Shown: positions 11,191 to 24,527 of the stretch, piece by piece
Numbering within the stretch: the stretch's first letter is position 1
Layout: each line of letters opens with the position of its first letter
Assembly: GCA_013398015.1 (NCBI GenBank)
Contig: VZRR01013707.1
Coordinates: 186,390 to 250,389 of the forward strand
Reading direction: 5' to 3'
Length of the DNA stretch: 64,000 nt
Origin: Oreocharis arfaki
Lineage: Eukaryota > Chordata > Aves > Passeriformes > Paramythiidae
Made by a program: the position numbers and the translations under genes
Notes under the pieces: model-generated
What the model was told of the DNA's origin: nothing
What the model saw: the letters and a program-made list of their open reading frames with translations, nothing else
The model's database searches: none

Positions 11191-13670
11191 TTTTTATACT
11201 GTGGACCATTGCTGCTTCTCATACATTTGACTCTTACATATTTATTGAGTAAAATTAGATCTGATCACTTCCACTATTTAAAAATTTTAAAAGCTAGCAA
11301 GGATGCATGCAACTATGTAGAGTGACACATCTTGGCAAGGCAAAAAAAGTGAAAAAATAGACTCCAGACTATAAAACTTTGTTAAGCATTTTATGAGGGT
11401 TTTCTAGTCTGGTTTATCTGCAGTAACTAGAAGAGGAAAAGACAATGCCAAAAAATGGCAATAGTAAACAATATTCTTCTCATTCACTTGTGAAAAAAAA
11501 TTAGATAAAATTTTAGTTTGTGTTTAATATATATCTCCTAAGCTTTTAAATTAAAATGCTCTGCATTCTGCAAATATTACTGAGAGGTAAACCTGCAAAA
11601 TTTCATTTGACATGGGTAAAGTTCCTTGCTTCATGTTTAGACCAATCTAGGTAATTATGCAATTTTTGCTTGTTTACATTTCCTTGCCACTGAAAAAACC
11701 TCTCCACTTTTAATCACACTCTTTTTTCTAAATGAAGACATAGGAAAAAAATTAAGGAATTTATCACCATTTCTTTTTACTGACTTCAGTTTGCACAGAT
11801 GTATTGTATGAAAAAACATGCCAGATAGCATGACCCAACGTGCTTTGACAATATGCAAAGATATTCAAATATATGTATTATGCAAATAATTCCTATACTT
11901 CAGGAAGTCTAGACATATTCCTACAAGATCACTAACTACTGGAAACAATATCTGAGCAAATATGCAAATCTGATTCATTCTGAAAAATATACACTAGAAC
12001 ACATACAATGTCTACAGCTCAGGCAGTATTATTCTCAAAATTCTCTTATGATCTACATCTGATGTACATGCTATCCAACTGATAAAGAAACACGGAATAG
12101 GAAAAGTAAGAAACACTTGTAGTCTAACAGAAATGACATTGCTGAGAGTTCAACTTTACTTGATCAAGATTTTAAAATAAAAATAATCATATTACAAGCT
12201 ACAGAACATTAAACTTTGCTAATCTCTTAGAATTTGCTTTGTTCACTTACCTACAATGTTACAAAAGAGGAAAGCTAGTTCAGAGAAACCTACACACCAA
12301 TCTCTAGTCAGACCTCCTCTTGACAATAAAAATAAGTAAGATTCAGAACGTCTTTTCCTCTGCTTAAAGATGCATAACAATCTTTGTCCTTTTTAATGGA
12401 GAATTCAAGTAATGCTGTTAATGGTGAAGTAAAAAACATAAGAAAATAGCTTTTTCAATCTATTGTTCTAATTCTATTTCATATCATTCTATTAGGGGTT
12501 TTATGCTCTTTAAAATTTTATAACTTCCTTTGTAAGTGTCTTGAATTCCAAAGGAGAAACTGCTTCAAGACCAGAAATAGAAAGCTGAATATGAGAGAAA
12601 TAAAACTGTCTGGCTTCCTTGAGGTTTGGCAGAAAATGCTCGGACAGAAACTGTACACATTTACTCTGCATACACAATGACCATGATTACAGTCAACCAA
12701 CCATTAATTTATCAACCTGATCATTGGCGCAGGAGTTCCTTAGCAAAATATCATTAAGTTACAAAAGCAAATTCACATACATTTTTGCATGCATGCTTGC
12801 ATGTCTGACCTTTTAAATATCAGGCCTATTTTTACTGTGATTTATATATCATGTAGATGATCCTTAGGTACTGGGGTAGAATCTTAATGACTGAAGCTCT
12901 CTCAAGGCTGGTTTATGTACATTTAGTGCTCACCTGGAAGGATTTGGCACACACAGGTGATTGTTTTTGCTGGTACACAAAATGATCAGGGACAAAAGGA
13001 CTCAAAAGGCTACAAAAGTGCACATGAACTATACACATTCAAATTACCAGTAAGCCAGAGTATAAAAATAAGGTTGAAACATTCCAAAATGTACAGCTGA
13101 CTTGAATGAGTTAAAATCTACCTGGGTAAGAAAATTAATACACTGACATCCGGCAGTGTTTCTCAGGGCCAGGTCCATTACAAAAATCTTGATTTCAGCT
13201 CCTGTTCACCACAAAGGTGCACAAACCTTCAAAAATCATTGTTCTAGGGATTTTACAACCTTGCCCAGGAAGCAACAGCACAGAAATTGGGCAAAGTCTC
13301 TGGAAGTTAGTCACTGGTTTTGTAGAAATATAAACGTGACTTCAGCAGCAGCAGCAGTGGCAAGAGATTAGGGAGGTATATCAGTCTTTACAAGAGGTCC
13401 ACAGCACAGAACATCTCAATCATAAGAATGTCTGCGCCAGCAAAATAGCTACTCTTTAGAATACAAAGAGCACTGTTGAGGGACAACCAGTTTCTCTACC
13501 TTTCCCAAGACTTAACCACGATGCTGGTACAATCACTCACAAGAGTTTTGGAGGGTCAAGGGGGTAAGGAAAGAAAAATGAAGTGCAGTAAAAATTTCAG
13601 ACACCACATATGAAGCTAGCAGCATGGACTGATTTTAGGATGGGCAGGCAGCTTAAACCTACAGAGACCC
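11191..13670. other. unique AT-rich DNA, no gene recognised
   Basis: Scattered short frames only. A (CAG)5 run lies at 13343-13357 inside a 71-codon frame (13156-13371, plus) without a recognisable domain. No RNA gene or interspersed repeat is recognised. Confidence 0.55.
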
Positions 13671-13694
13671 GGGGGGGGCGGGGGGGGGGGGGGG
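13671..13694 (+). repeat. poly-G tract (8 G, C, 15 G)
   Basis: Eight G (13671-13678), one C at 13679 and fifteen G (13680-13694). It meets a G-quadruplex pattern many times over. The open frames crossing it on both strands (glycine-rich or proline-rich) follow from the tract itself. Homopolymer lengths like this are often mis-assembled, so the exact count is uncertain. Confidence 0.9.
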
Positions 13695-15692
13695 AGTGGC
13701 TTTGGAAACCACTCTTAAATACCCCAGATGAAATTCCACAGATCTTACAGGAAAAATATATATCCCTTCCACCTTGGAGGAAGAAACATAGGAAATCCAA
13801 ATAAAGTTATCAGAAAATCCTGGAATTCTTATATAGCAAAGGAGGATATTGAAACACACTATACCAAGAGCTAAGCAGGACACCACCTCTGTGGACAGGC
13901 TGTAAAGGGACACATATTTAGTTACACTACAAACGTGTCACATTCAGCCTTAAAAAGCTGAGGGACATAGCAGACCTTTTGATGAGCGTGATGTATGATG
14001 CTAGTGTTATGCTGGTTAAAGACACTATTATTACAAGTTGAAACATTTCATTCTAGTGCAAACCTCTACTCCATTGCGACTTTCCTCCCACCCTATTCCT
14101 ATTTAGTCCTCCTTCTTAGGGCAATAAAAGTAAATTTAAGATTATTAGCAATCATGTAGATAATTTATACCTGATTTGCCCCTAACATTATCATTGGTAC
14201 TGGCAACTTCATCATGAACCACACTGCTGGTCAGAGTTTCATCTCTGAGGTAAAGCAAGGTAAAAGTTAACTTGAACAGCTGTTTTTATTTCAGAGTATA
14301 AAAATAAGAAGTTTACACTTCGCAATCAGCAGCCAATTATTGCAGACAGAAAAGTAAGCTCTTCTGTGACATCTGAACTGGTAAACTAGTCAGACCATTT
14401 ATTCCAGTGCATTACCTCTTTAGTGAAAAGTAGTTTTTCTTTTACCAATACATCTAGAAAACAGTATAAAGAATTTCAAGTAGTCAAAAAGAATAATACC
14501 GAACTTTCGTATTTCTATTTAGCAGAATGAACAATAATCTCAGTAAAAAAATCTCATTATTAAAACCACAAGTGACAAATGTCTAGTTTTCTTGAAAAAA
14601 TCTTGCTATTTTCAGAAGCACTGTTACTCATTTATGCTGTATTATTGATAGGTAATTAATAAACCCCTCGAATAATATATAATGCCATATATTCCCAGAC
14701 TAACAGCATACAGGTTCCTTTGTGACATTTGAAGTAACTGTATTTTGTACTACATATTAGACATGGGAAAAGTGGGCTTCACAGAATAGCTACCAGCAAT
14801 CTTGCACAACGACACAACAATATATATCACTAAACCTCAAACATCAACATGGATTATGGCACAGTGCTTAAAAACCCATATGGCTTCTGCAGAAGTAATA
14901 CAGTATTATCTCTCTACAGACCTCAAGAGATCCTCCAAAATCAAAGGACTGCAACATTGCCAGTCCTGTAGGCAACAATATTATCAATTCACCCCAGCCC
15001 CTAAAATATAGGCCTAAAAATCAAGAGATTTAAAGATAAGAATCAACACTATCCTTTATCTTCCCATAAAAGAGTTTACAATTCTCCTTTTTCCACAATA
15101 CCAAGGGTTATTTATTTTCATGGGAAGCTTGGCTTCTCAGAAAGTAATCTGATTTCATAGCTGGAGCTCTAGGAGAAGCACTGAATATTGGTATGTGATA
15201 CTGTGAAAGCATGTAACAGAATGCGGCACACAGCTGATTTTTTTCCCATCACCCACCTACCACGCATCCTCAGAGGTGTAACCAGATGGGCTCTTTCAAG
15301 GAAAAACACTGCATCTTCCCATGAACAAATATCACCGCTGCATCATTTCATCATGATATATGACTCAATTATACACACCTCTACTGGAAGGACTCCTGTG
15401 GCAGCACGGCCATTAGGAAATACTTTTGTATGCACTTAGCATGCAGCACTAGCAGGTATAACAGGTATGAGTTTAGAGTGGGCTTATCCCCTACACGGCA
15501 GGAAGGTCAATGCCCCATCTGTAGTGCTAGCCCCTCCCTAGAATCAGTGCTGCAAGTTCAATGTGGACATTACTTGAGGGGAAAGACAGCAAGCAGAAAT
15601 GGTATTGCCATGCCTTTCCCAGGATCTGTGCATTTCCACACTTCATGACCAGGAGAAATATAGTTCAGAGTTCTCCATCTGTATTGTCACCT
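13695..15692. other. unique DNA, no gene recognised
   Basis: AT-rich with short frames on both strands (for example 14802-15011, 15188-15439 and 15430-15648, plus). None has a recognisable domain. No repeats are recognised. Confidence 0.55.
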
Positions 15693-15784
15693 GGGAGGCT
15701 GGGGGTGGAGGAATGGGGGTGGGGGTCAGGAAGGAGAAGGAGAGGACAGAGGGAAGGAGAAGGAGGCGAATGCAGGAAGAGAGT
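15693..15784 (+). repeat. G-quadruplex motif in a purine-rich tract
   Basis: Four G-runs (GGG at 15693, then GGGGG at 15701, 15715 and 15721) have loops of 5, 9 and 1 bases. They are followed by a nearly all-purine stretch of GGA/GAA units to about 15784. The tract explains the Gly/Arg/Glu-rich frames on the plus strand and the Ser/Pro/Leu-rich frame on the minus strand. A non-B-DNA forming element is plausible; no gene context is seen. Confidence 0.8.
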
Positions 15785-17274
15785 TCAGTGGGCAAAGAGA
15801 TCTCAGGAAAATGCACCCAGTCATTACTTCTCTTAGACTGTCTCAAACTGGGTGCGGAGCAGCAATTCTTACACAGATCTGCTGCCTGTTGTTTTGTAGG
15901 CCTTGATTTTGCAAGAGGACATGTGCAATATGGTATTTACATGTAAAAGATTGACAGGGATTTTAGATCAATTACTTTAGACACATATATTGTAAGACAG
16001 TGAATCAAATTTGTAGCAATTACTATTTTAAGTACGTATTATTTTCAAATCATATATTTGACCAGTCTTTGAATAAAAAGATTCTAAATAAATGTCAGTG
16101 TTCAAATTTCATCATTAACTTCCAAACATATTTAGAAAATCAGGATTAATTTCCCCTATCTAAATTCATCAAGCGTGTGCTTTCCACAAGCTAACTAGTC
16201 CAGACATATTTTTTGAACCACTAAGCCAAGGGGATCTGTACAATTCACAATCCAAGGAATAATACGGCCAGTTTAACAAGTGATCAGCTCAGCTAGCAAT
16301 ATGCAACAGGGCTCAGTTAGATAAAGTAGATGTCATTTAGTCAGTGACCTTATTTATTTTTTAAAGGATTTGTTAATAATTAATTAAGTGTGCATCCTCT
16401 AGCTACAACTGATAAGAATGCATATGCATTTCCATTATATTCTCTCATTTCAGCATATTACAGCTTAACCATAAAATCTGGCCTTTGGCAGAAACCTGGT
16501 GCTCAAGGACTCAAAAGATGTATATAATACAGTTTTTGAATGGAGAAACTAATAAGCTTTTTAAAAAAAAATTAAAAGCATATTTAAGCAATTTTACACA
16601 TTTAAGTGTGCAGATCCCAAAATATAAGCACATTAAAATGACAACACTACAGCCTTTTCCTGAAATTGCAACACAATAAATGAAACTCTTCTGCTTACCC
16701 AAATTTAGTACAGAAAATTGTTGGGATATCTATAATCTTAATGTGCAATCACAGCTGCAAACAAGTGTCTACATTTTAATACTAACCTCAGCAGTGTAGC
16801 ATAAAACACAGGAAAACCCCCACAAAGGATGTTATTTATATTTTCCTTACTCACAGCAGTGGGAACAGTCCCCACAGCAGTCTCAGTGTACCTGTGCAGC
16901 TAGCCAAGGACATTGAGACACATGCTGGGGGGGAAATGGGAAGTGTCTGTATGACACTTGTATTAACAAGTGAGTAGCTCTAGTGGAAATGTTCAGGCTT
17001 TATCACTGACTGTAAGAACTTGGGACCACATGAAGTAGTTGTTAGCGCATGCAAGTTTAGTTTTCATAAAGTTTAGTCATTTCCAGGAAATGTATGATTA
17101 GGAACCTACACTGCTACCCACAAACACTATGACTCAAAATCAGATTATTTCATTGACTGATGCCTGAGCATACCATTTTTATGTGTCTGCATCTCTTTAG
17201 ACTTTAACAGCAACTTTTTAGCTGCAGATGTGAAGTAAATCAGGTTGCCTGGAATCTGTTTACTTCTATCATAG
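15785..17274. other. unique AT-rich DNA, no gene recognised
   Basis: Only short frames are present (for example 16485-16679, plus). No RNA gene or repeat is recognised. Confidence 0.55.
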
Positions 17275-17613
17275 CCTGAAATTTATTCTAAACATCAGGC
17301 TTTTTTAGAGGCTTTGAACAAATTCTATAACACCCAAGTGTTCTTTGAAGACCCTTCACTGCAGAGGGTCAGTGAAGAACCAGGTTCCTTGAAGTCCAGC
17401 CTCACAGAACTGAGACAGATTATAGAAACATTAAAGCAACTTTTAAAAAAGAAGACTGAAAAGACTGGGGTGGAATCCATCAAACCAAGAAAGGTTTCTA
17501 CAAACCAGACATATATATTACCCTTTCACCCCAAGAGATCCACTGTAGTCATTGAAGGCCTAGTAAACACAATCATGTTACCTAAGATGAAATGCATTTC
17601 ATGTAGGAGTTAA
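17275..17613 (+). other. exon-like open frame, unidentified
   Basis: An open frame of 113 codons runs from just after a stop at 17272-17274 to a stop at 17611-17613. The first in-frame ATG comes late, so it would have to be an internal exon or decayed. A T-rich run followed by AG (17301-17308) could serve as a splice acceptor. The predicted peptide contains an amphipathic leucine/lysine/glutamate stretch (SLTELRQIIETLKQLLKKK) and codon choice looks less random than nearby frames. No obvious splice donor follows. I do not recognise a family, and chance remains the simpler reading. Confidence 0.2.
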
Positions 17614-18854
17614 ACAAGTGGATTTCAGCCCTTGTTCTTCCATTGCACCAACCAAAAAGGCAAGCAAAGATGATGAGCTTAGTTGGTAGGTATCTACACC
17701 AATGATGCCTTGCAATAAGCCCTGTAGGGCTTTTTGAATCCTTATTTTTTCCTTTCACTTCTCACTTGAAGATTTTTCTGGATTGTTTATTTCATCTATT
17801 TCAGAAATACTTGACAAATGTTACAAGTAAAAGCTTTATATGACTTGGAGTTAATTTGAATTGTTTGTGATTATAATTTTTCAGTGCTTTTACATAAATT
17901 AAGGAAAAAAAAAAACACAACACAGTCTTTCCATGCCATTTCCATGACATAACCATCATTTCAATTCCACTTTTTGCTTTAGGCCACATTCTGCATTTTC
18001 TGTCTGCCATAAAATATGGGCAATGTAGTTAAGCTCAGTTTTCCAAAAGTTATCACATGTCCAGCTTTGCCAAAAAACACCCCTGAAGCTTTATCAGAAA
18101 ATCAGTGCAATTATAAAGTCTATGTACACAGCATGCACTTGCTGACTCTTTCAAAAATAGCCATGAATTACAAAGTGAGCCAGCCTAGGAGAAATCAAAT
18201 TTTAGAAAAGAATCTTTTATTACATTCAATCTTATAAAATTTTAAACTTGAATTCACTTAGGAAAAGATAGCTGTCTGGATATTCTGGCTTCCCTCTGTG
18301 TATTTTGTTCTCCAGATGTCTGAAGTTTGATGTTTCCAGTCTTCCTCCTTTTTGATGGACCAAAGGAAAGGAGTAACATATATATGATTAGTTCATGTCC
18401 ATACCACAGATTCCAGCTGCCATGTGTATCAAGAAATATTCCAGGGATTCTTAATCCCATTTGATTTTACTGGTACTCAGAGAAGCAGAATAAGTAGCAG
18501 ATAACTGTTTCATTTTCATAGGACTATAAAAATTCTCTCTGAAACGGCCTCTCTACATTCTGACACTTGTCAACTGCAGGCCAGATCACAAGACACAGAA
18601 AAGGTGCTAGGCTGTTTGTTCAGCTGTGTATGGCACCTCTGCTTTAAACCTCTGAATTCATCCTTTACTCCTCACAGGTGCTGATGCTGACCTGAAGTTT
18701 TGTGGGAAAGGCTGGGATACTTTACATAGATCTTAAATAGGACTTGAAGTACGTTTTGCCTACTTTGATCTTTGCTGGTAATCGACACAGATTGATTCAG
18801 ACTGAAATGCGAGATAACAGCAACCTGGGGAAATATGAAGGGATTATTGAAGTA
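17614..18854. other. unique DNA, no gene recognised
   Basis: AT-rich with short frames on both strands (for example 18254-18460, minus). No domain or repeat is recognised before the CR1. Confidence 0.55.
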
Positions 18855-19552
18855 ACTGCCAACAAGAAGCTGGAAAGCAGTGCTGTGGAAAAGGACCTGG
18901 AGGTCCTGGTCAATGGCAAGTTGGACAGGAGTCAGCCATGGCAGCCAGGAATGGGGGGCATCAGGCACAGCACTGCCAGCCAGGCAAGGGAGGGGATTGT
19001 CCCACTCTGCTCTGCACAGGGGCAGCCTCACCTTGAATATTGTGTGCAGTTTCGGGTGCCAAAAAAATAAGAAAGACATTAAGTTATTAGAAAGCATCCA
19101 GAGGAAGGCCTTGGTGAAGGACCTTGAGAGGAAGGCATATCAGGAGTGGCTGAGGTCACTTGGTGGGTTCAGCCTGGAGAAGAGAAGACTGAGGAGACCT
19201 CACTACGGTCTTCAACATCCTCATGAAGGAAAGCGGAGGGGCAGGTACTGATCTCTTCACTCTCACGACCAGTGACAGGACTCAAAGGAAAATCCTGAAT
19301 TTGTATCAGGGGACGTTTAGGTTGGACTTCAGAAAAAGATTTTTCACCCAGACGGAGGCTGGGCACTGGAACAGGCTTCCCAGGGAAGTGGTCACAGCAC
19401 CAAGCCTGGCAGAGTTCAGGAAGTGTTTGGACAATGCTCTCAGGCAATTGGTGTGACTCTTGATGGGTCCTGTGCAGGGTCAGGACTTGGATTCAATGAT
19501 CCTAATGGTGTATTCCAACTGAACATATTCTCTGATTCTCTGATTCTATTCT
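18855..19552 (+). mobile_element. CR1 LINE, 3' end with tail
   Basis: This is a 5'-truncated CR1 on the plus strand. It starts within late ORF2 ('aaaaggacctggaggtcctgg') and passes the equivalent of both neighbouring CR1 pieces at 9.7-11.2 kb in the normal, unpermuted order. It ends in the 3' tip and a short tail of TTCTCTGA-type units (19527-19550). Open frames at 18880-19251 and 19223-19456 are ORF2 remnants in two different frames, so at least one frameshift separates them. Confidence 0.92.
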
Positions 19553-22526
19553 AAGATTTTACAGCACTAGTTATCAGACATTCATATCCAACTAGAATTA
19601 TTTTTCTAATACCTAGTTTATTCTTCTGATCCCTCATTTCCCCAGTTAGAGGCCAATTAAGCTATAGATCTGCTGCCAAGTGCAATGTTTCTTGTCTTGC
19701 TCTACCTGATAATATGGAACAAACAATTCCTGCATGCTGGACACTCACCACAGGCAACAATCAGACTGCAAACCATACCCTGAGGGCTAGGTTGATTACA
19801 TATGCCCTTTACTAACTTTTTATAAGCCGAGATTCAGGTAATACACTGCTTTTTTTTCCCAGGCTAATCTTCCATGTATAAAGCTTCTGACATAGCTTAT
19901 TTATTGTTCCATTAAGCTCAGGCCCATTTACAGACCGCACTCAAGAGAGCTCCTTCCTCCTCTGCCTCACTAGCAGAGCCGAACCATAGGCAAGGAACCT
20001 CCAGCATCCTCCTTCCACTGCTGCCAGAAATAGTCTGCTCTCTGCAGAGAGAGCTTCCTAGACTCCGAACACCATGCTCAAGTTGCCACCGACCTGCCTT
20101 TCCTCCAAAGCCTGCCCTAAGTTTCATGTTTTCAGCCTGCCGCTCACCTTCATACACAGCACTGCTCTGACATAACTTGAAGTGCTCTGGTTTCCTTTAT
20201 TCTCCTCTCCTGGCTTGTCAAGCAGACAGCAGCTCTGTGCCAGCCAGGAGACCCCAGCATCTGCTGGACCACCCGCCTGCAGCACAGAATGGACTCCCTC
20301 ATCCAGCTCCACTTGTGCTCTCTCAGCAGTCCCACAGCATCTTCTCCCACTTTTCAAAGTCATACAGAGAACAGGTAACAAAACCCCAGCATAAGGTTCT
20401 GTGGCCGCTTATCTGACCACTTCCCTTCAATTCATTAGCAACTTGCAAAGTATTTCCACACATCTATGTTTAAATGCAGGTGGCAACCCGAAATGAGCTC
20501 TTTCAAAATAAGCTTTTGAGAAAGACACCATCAAATGCGCTATTAAAATGTAAATGTATTATCTTTATTATACTCCTATTCTCCATTAATTTTATAATTT
20601 GATTAGGGTTTGTTTGCTCTGGTTTCTTTCTTAAAAAACCTATGCCAGTACTGGCTCAGCTATCCTCTAATTATCTATGTGAATGACAGTGCCCTTAAAG
20701 ATATTAGTCCTTGGTTTGATAGTTTATTAGGGACTGAATTAACCATCCACTGAAAACAGCACAGAAAGCTGTGTGTAGTAATCATGTACCTTACACTTAA
20801 AAAGCTTCCAATGAATTAGCCTGAGTTGATACTAAGTATTTTTCATAACTCTGAAAGCCTCACTAAGTGTAGTAAACATTTTTGCACGCACAACAGACCC
20901 CGAAACTCTTTAAATCAATAAGCCTCTCCAAACTTCACAATGTTGTGAAAAGTTTTACAACCAACATTAGTGAAGCCTAGTTACAGTGGAGATATACTAA
21001 AACTGCTTTTTATAAAAACAACAAACCAAGAGACAAAACTCTCCAGCAACAACACAAAAAGCTGTTCATGATTAAATTCAGCTTAAATTAAATGGGCTTA
21101 AATTTCATAAATAGCTATAAAACAGTGAAACATTACAAGTGTACCGACAGTTTTATTTTTAAAAAATCTTTTGCATTATATTATTGAAAAATAAAAAAAT
21201 ACATAGTAGGAATTACATTCAACAGCTCTCACCATGAAGCTGCAAAGGCTTTGCTATGTAAAAGAGAGGAAAAAATACAAGGTTTATGACAGAATATTCA
21301 CTTCTCATCCTTTGCTGTCCCTTGAAAGAACCACGGAAACAGGAAACCAGAAAAATGTTCAGCTGTACTTTCCATGTCATACTTCCTTTTTAGAGGTGTA
21401 ATACAAAAGCTGTCTACTGGAGGTCTTAGCTGGAATAACTGATTAGAGCTTTGTTCATTGCTAGTTATCAGTATATCCTTCCACAGGACTCTGCCTTACA
21501 GCACACCAGATTTCACAGACAGAAGAGAACAGGTTTTCGCCAAGGCTTAGTAAATCCTTGGGTTTTAATCAAATATAAAATTGTGAGTTAACAAAGTACT
21601 CCTAGACACAGCTTTTATAAAAGCTTATAAAGCAAATAAGCAAACCCAAGGCCTGACTTGCATGACCATGAGTTAGAAATTTCATCATTTCTAAGTATAG
21701 TATCAATATTTGCAGACCTGCATTATGGGTCATAAAGCTTCAATTCCTTTCTTCAATTTGTGCTTTAATTTGATTGATAATTTATTATCAGCTGAAAACT
21801 AAACACAACTCAGTAATAGTATATAAACAACATTCTGCCTTAATAGTGTCAAAGTTAAACAAGATGACAATTAGGAAATCCCAATTTTCTCTAACCATTG
21901 AATTCTAGAACAGAATTAACTCTTAGACCAGGGAGGCCAGATCAACAATTTTGAAGAAAATATCTACAGCAGACTTCATTAGCAAAAATAAAATTAAAAA
22001 AAAAATTATAAAAAAATACAATAAAATAAAAAATACTGTATTACTGAAACAGAAACACATTCAGATCCAAAGCAAGCTACAAGGCACCCACAGCAGAGAG
22101 CTTAAAGGAGGACAGAACACAAAACCTAAGCCAAAGAAAAGAAACACAGAGAACGTGTAATAGAAAATTATATAGCATAAAACCAGGAAAATACACATAC
22201 ACATAGCTAGAAGAAAACATTATGACATTTAGATGAGAACAAGAAATAAAGAAAAAAGCAAAGCCGAATTGGATTCTACAGGCAGAAGTAGTGAATCAGA
22301 AGATATGGTAGTGTTACTGAATAAAGTAATAACATAGTATGTCAAGTACACTCTGTTTCTTTGATTACCTAATCATAGCAAGATTATTACAATGTTTGAA
22401 ATAATGCTGCACAAACCAGGCAGAACAATATTAGGACTCAAGGTTAAGACTCAGAAATTACAGATAGGTTCTCCTTTTACTCTTTAGATAGCAGTAAACT
22501 AGATGAAGTAATGACGTATACACTAG
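19553..22526. other. unique DNA with a GC-richer block, no gene recognised
   Basis: From about 19918 to 20420 the sequence is more GC-rich than its surroundings and several overlapping frames stay open on both strands (for example 20124-20381 minus and 20177-20416 plus). None carries a domain I recognise and none is clearly better than the others. From 20420 on it is AT-rich with an A-rich patch at 21980-22035. Confidence 0.5.
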
Positions 22527-22614
22527 AAGAAAAACTACAAAACAAAGAAAAAACAACAACAAAAACAAAAACCTCAACCCCAAAAAAACCCCAAAGCAGC
22601 AAGCAGCAAAAACC
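22527..22614 (+). repeat. A-rich / CAA-type low-complexity tract
   Basis: The tract is composed of A-runs broken by C (CAA and CAAAA units), ending near a small CAGCAAG duplication. It explains the Lys/Thr/Gln-rich plus-strand frame and part of the long Phe/Val-rich minus-strand frame here. It may be an old retroposon tail, but no element body is seen. Confidence 0.7.
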
Positions 22615-23604
22615 AGATTTTTCAACAAAGGCAGGAAGCAAAATGCATAAATTTAATTTTGTAAACCTGTATTTTTCTAAAGTACACATTTTATAATCAG
22701 TACATGAACTGGTGAGCTCACTCCATCTTTTCTTCAGAGCTTTAATAAAAGGTACCAAACTAAATCTTATCTTCTTAAGAATATTTTTTAAAGTATACCG
22801 ACTCAGTACCATATAAAGAATTCTTGCATTATTCCGATCATCTGGGCAGGATTTAACAAACGAGAAGTGGCACCATGTATTTCTGAAGAAGAGAACAAAA
22901 CTCTGTCACCCTTTTCACAGGCTGAAGGGGCTGGACATGGACGGAACAGAAGAGAGACAGAGGAACAGTTTACTGTGATAACCACCTGGTCTAAGAGCAA
23001 GAGTAGCTGGAGGAAAAGTTGCTGAGTACATAAACAACTAGAGGATGGCTGTGAGTGTGGTGTGAGAGTGAGCAGATTGTTGGGGTGTGAGACCCAAAGG
23101 CTGGCAGGGAGGCAGGTGGCCCCACTGACTGCTGAAGAACAGAGGGGCAGAGATATTCCTGGGGTAAATGCAGCCCTTGTTTTCTACACTGGAATGGCCC
23201 ATCCTCAGTTTAAACCTGTTACTGTGGAATTTTCCAGTGTTTGCAGAAGTCATAGCACTAATATATTCTCATTTACATTAAAAACGTCCTGTAATTAAGC
23301 AGCAGTTCAGATTGAGTTCATGTATCATTACAAGGGGGAATTTCCCCAGAACATTTGGTATCCCAAGCCCCTCATTTCATGCTGCCATTGCTTTCCCTCT
23401 GTACCATCAATCCTCTACATTCAAGTTCCCCTTATGCCTGCTTCTGGAGTTCTTCTTGTTTTCTGGAGATGAGAATTACCTCAAAAGCAAGGCAACTTGT
23501 CAATGTTGCATGAAAACACACAAATACCAGACTCTGGATATAAACTTAGTAATTTCCTCAAACATAATGGAAATAAACAGAAGTTATCCCTCCTCATACT
23601 TCTC
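22615..23604. other. unique DNA, no gene recognised
   Basis: Short frames only (for example 23312-23632, plus). No RNA gene or repeat is recognised before the CR1 tip. Confidence 0.55.
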
Positions 23605-23690
23605 CACAGAATCACAGAATCATTCAGGCTGAAAAAAACCCTTAAAATCATTGAGTTCAACCATTAACCTAATACTGTCATAACTGAACA
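23605..23690 (-). mobile_element. CR1 LINE, short 3' tip
   Basis: The plus strand reads 'cacagaatcacagaatcatt', the antisense octamer tail, followed by 'ttgagttcaaccattaacc', the antisense CR1 3' tip. Only about 85 bp is recognisable, so this is a severely 5'-truncated insertion on the minus strand. Confidence 0.8.
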
Positions 23691-23768
23691 TTTCAGTTCT
23701 TCCTATCAAAAAGCAGCTCACGCTGATATTTACAAATTACTAGTTTACATTTACTAGACTCCTACATA

Positions 23769-23823
23769 TGAAAAAGGAAAAAAAGAAAGAAGAAGGAAAA
23801 AGGAAAAAGAAGAAAGGAAGATG
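23769..23823 (+). repeat. purine-only GA-rich tract
   Basis: A run of A and G only, built from GAAAAA, AAGAAG and GGAAAA units. The antisense strand gives a Phe/Ser-rich frame. It lies about 80 bp from the CR1 tip but is not part of its tail. Confidence 0.85.
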
Positions 23824-24527
23824 ACTGTTTTTACTGCTTTTCACAGTGCCTGTAAGTGCAAAACTGATATGCTTATAAAAATACGTCTGGCAAAAAAAAT
23901 TAAAAAACACATGAACTATAAATTTTATCAAGAAAATACACTGATAGAAACTATGAAAACATACTGTTACAGTTTCAAAATAGGGTTCACTTAGGAAGCA
24001 TTTATCCCACTGGAGAAAAACCATTATCAGTAGGCTATATCGCAAAATACTCAGGCCATTTAAAAGCCTAACCATATCAGAAAATTATATGAATTAGAGA
24101 CAAAAGTCCCATTAGTCCATCTTGAAGCACCCTGGTATTACAGCAATACTAGTAGGTGCTTTAGAAAGGAACTAGGAGAAAGAGACATCGCCTGTCAAAA
24201 TAGAATTTTTCCCTAATGTTTCCTACTATAATTTTAGATGTCTTAAAGGATGGAGCTTTTAAATTTTTTTGTACGAAAGCTCTTCAGTAATTGTATAGAT
24301 CTCCATGTCAGGTAGTTGTCTTGTTATTGATCTAAACTGTCTCTTCACTAAATTATATCCCATTACATCAAGTCACATTCCTTTTGGCACATTTTACATG
24401 CAGAAAGTACAGAGACAATCTTATCTTAATAAATGAAAAGCATTTAACCACATTTTTGCTGCTTCCCATGTACTCATATAATTCCTGTTTCTCTAGGTGC
24501 CATTATTCACTATTTAGACAAACTATA
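23824..24527. other. unique DNA, no gene recognised
   Basis: Nothing recognisable; AT-rich with one uninformative antisense frame. Confidence 0.55.

Noticed and set aside
10886..11209. 107-codon minus-strand open frame
   Set aside because: It is the antisense of the CR1 ORF2 piece.
13343..13357. (CAG)5 as a coding polyglutamine or polyserine tract
   Set aside because: It is too short, and the surrounding frame has no coding signs.
19169..19447. 92-codon minus-strand open frame
   Set aside because: It is the antisense of the CR1 copy at 18855-19552.
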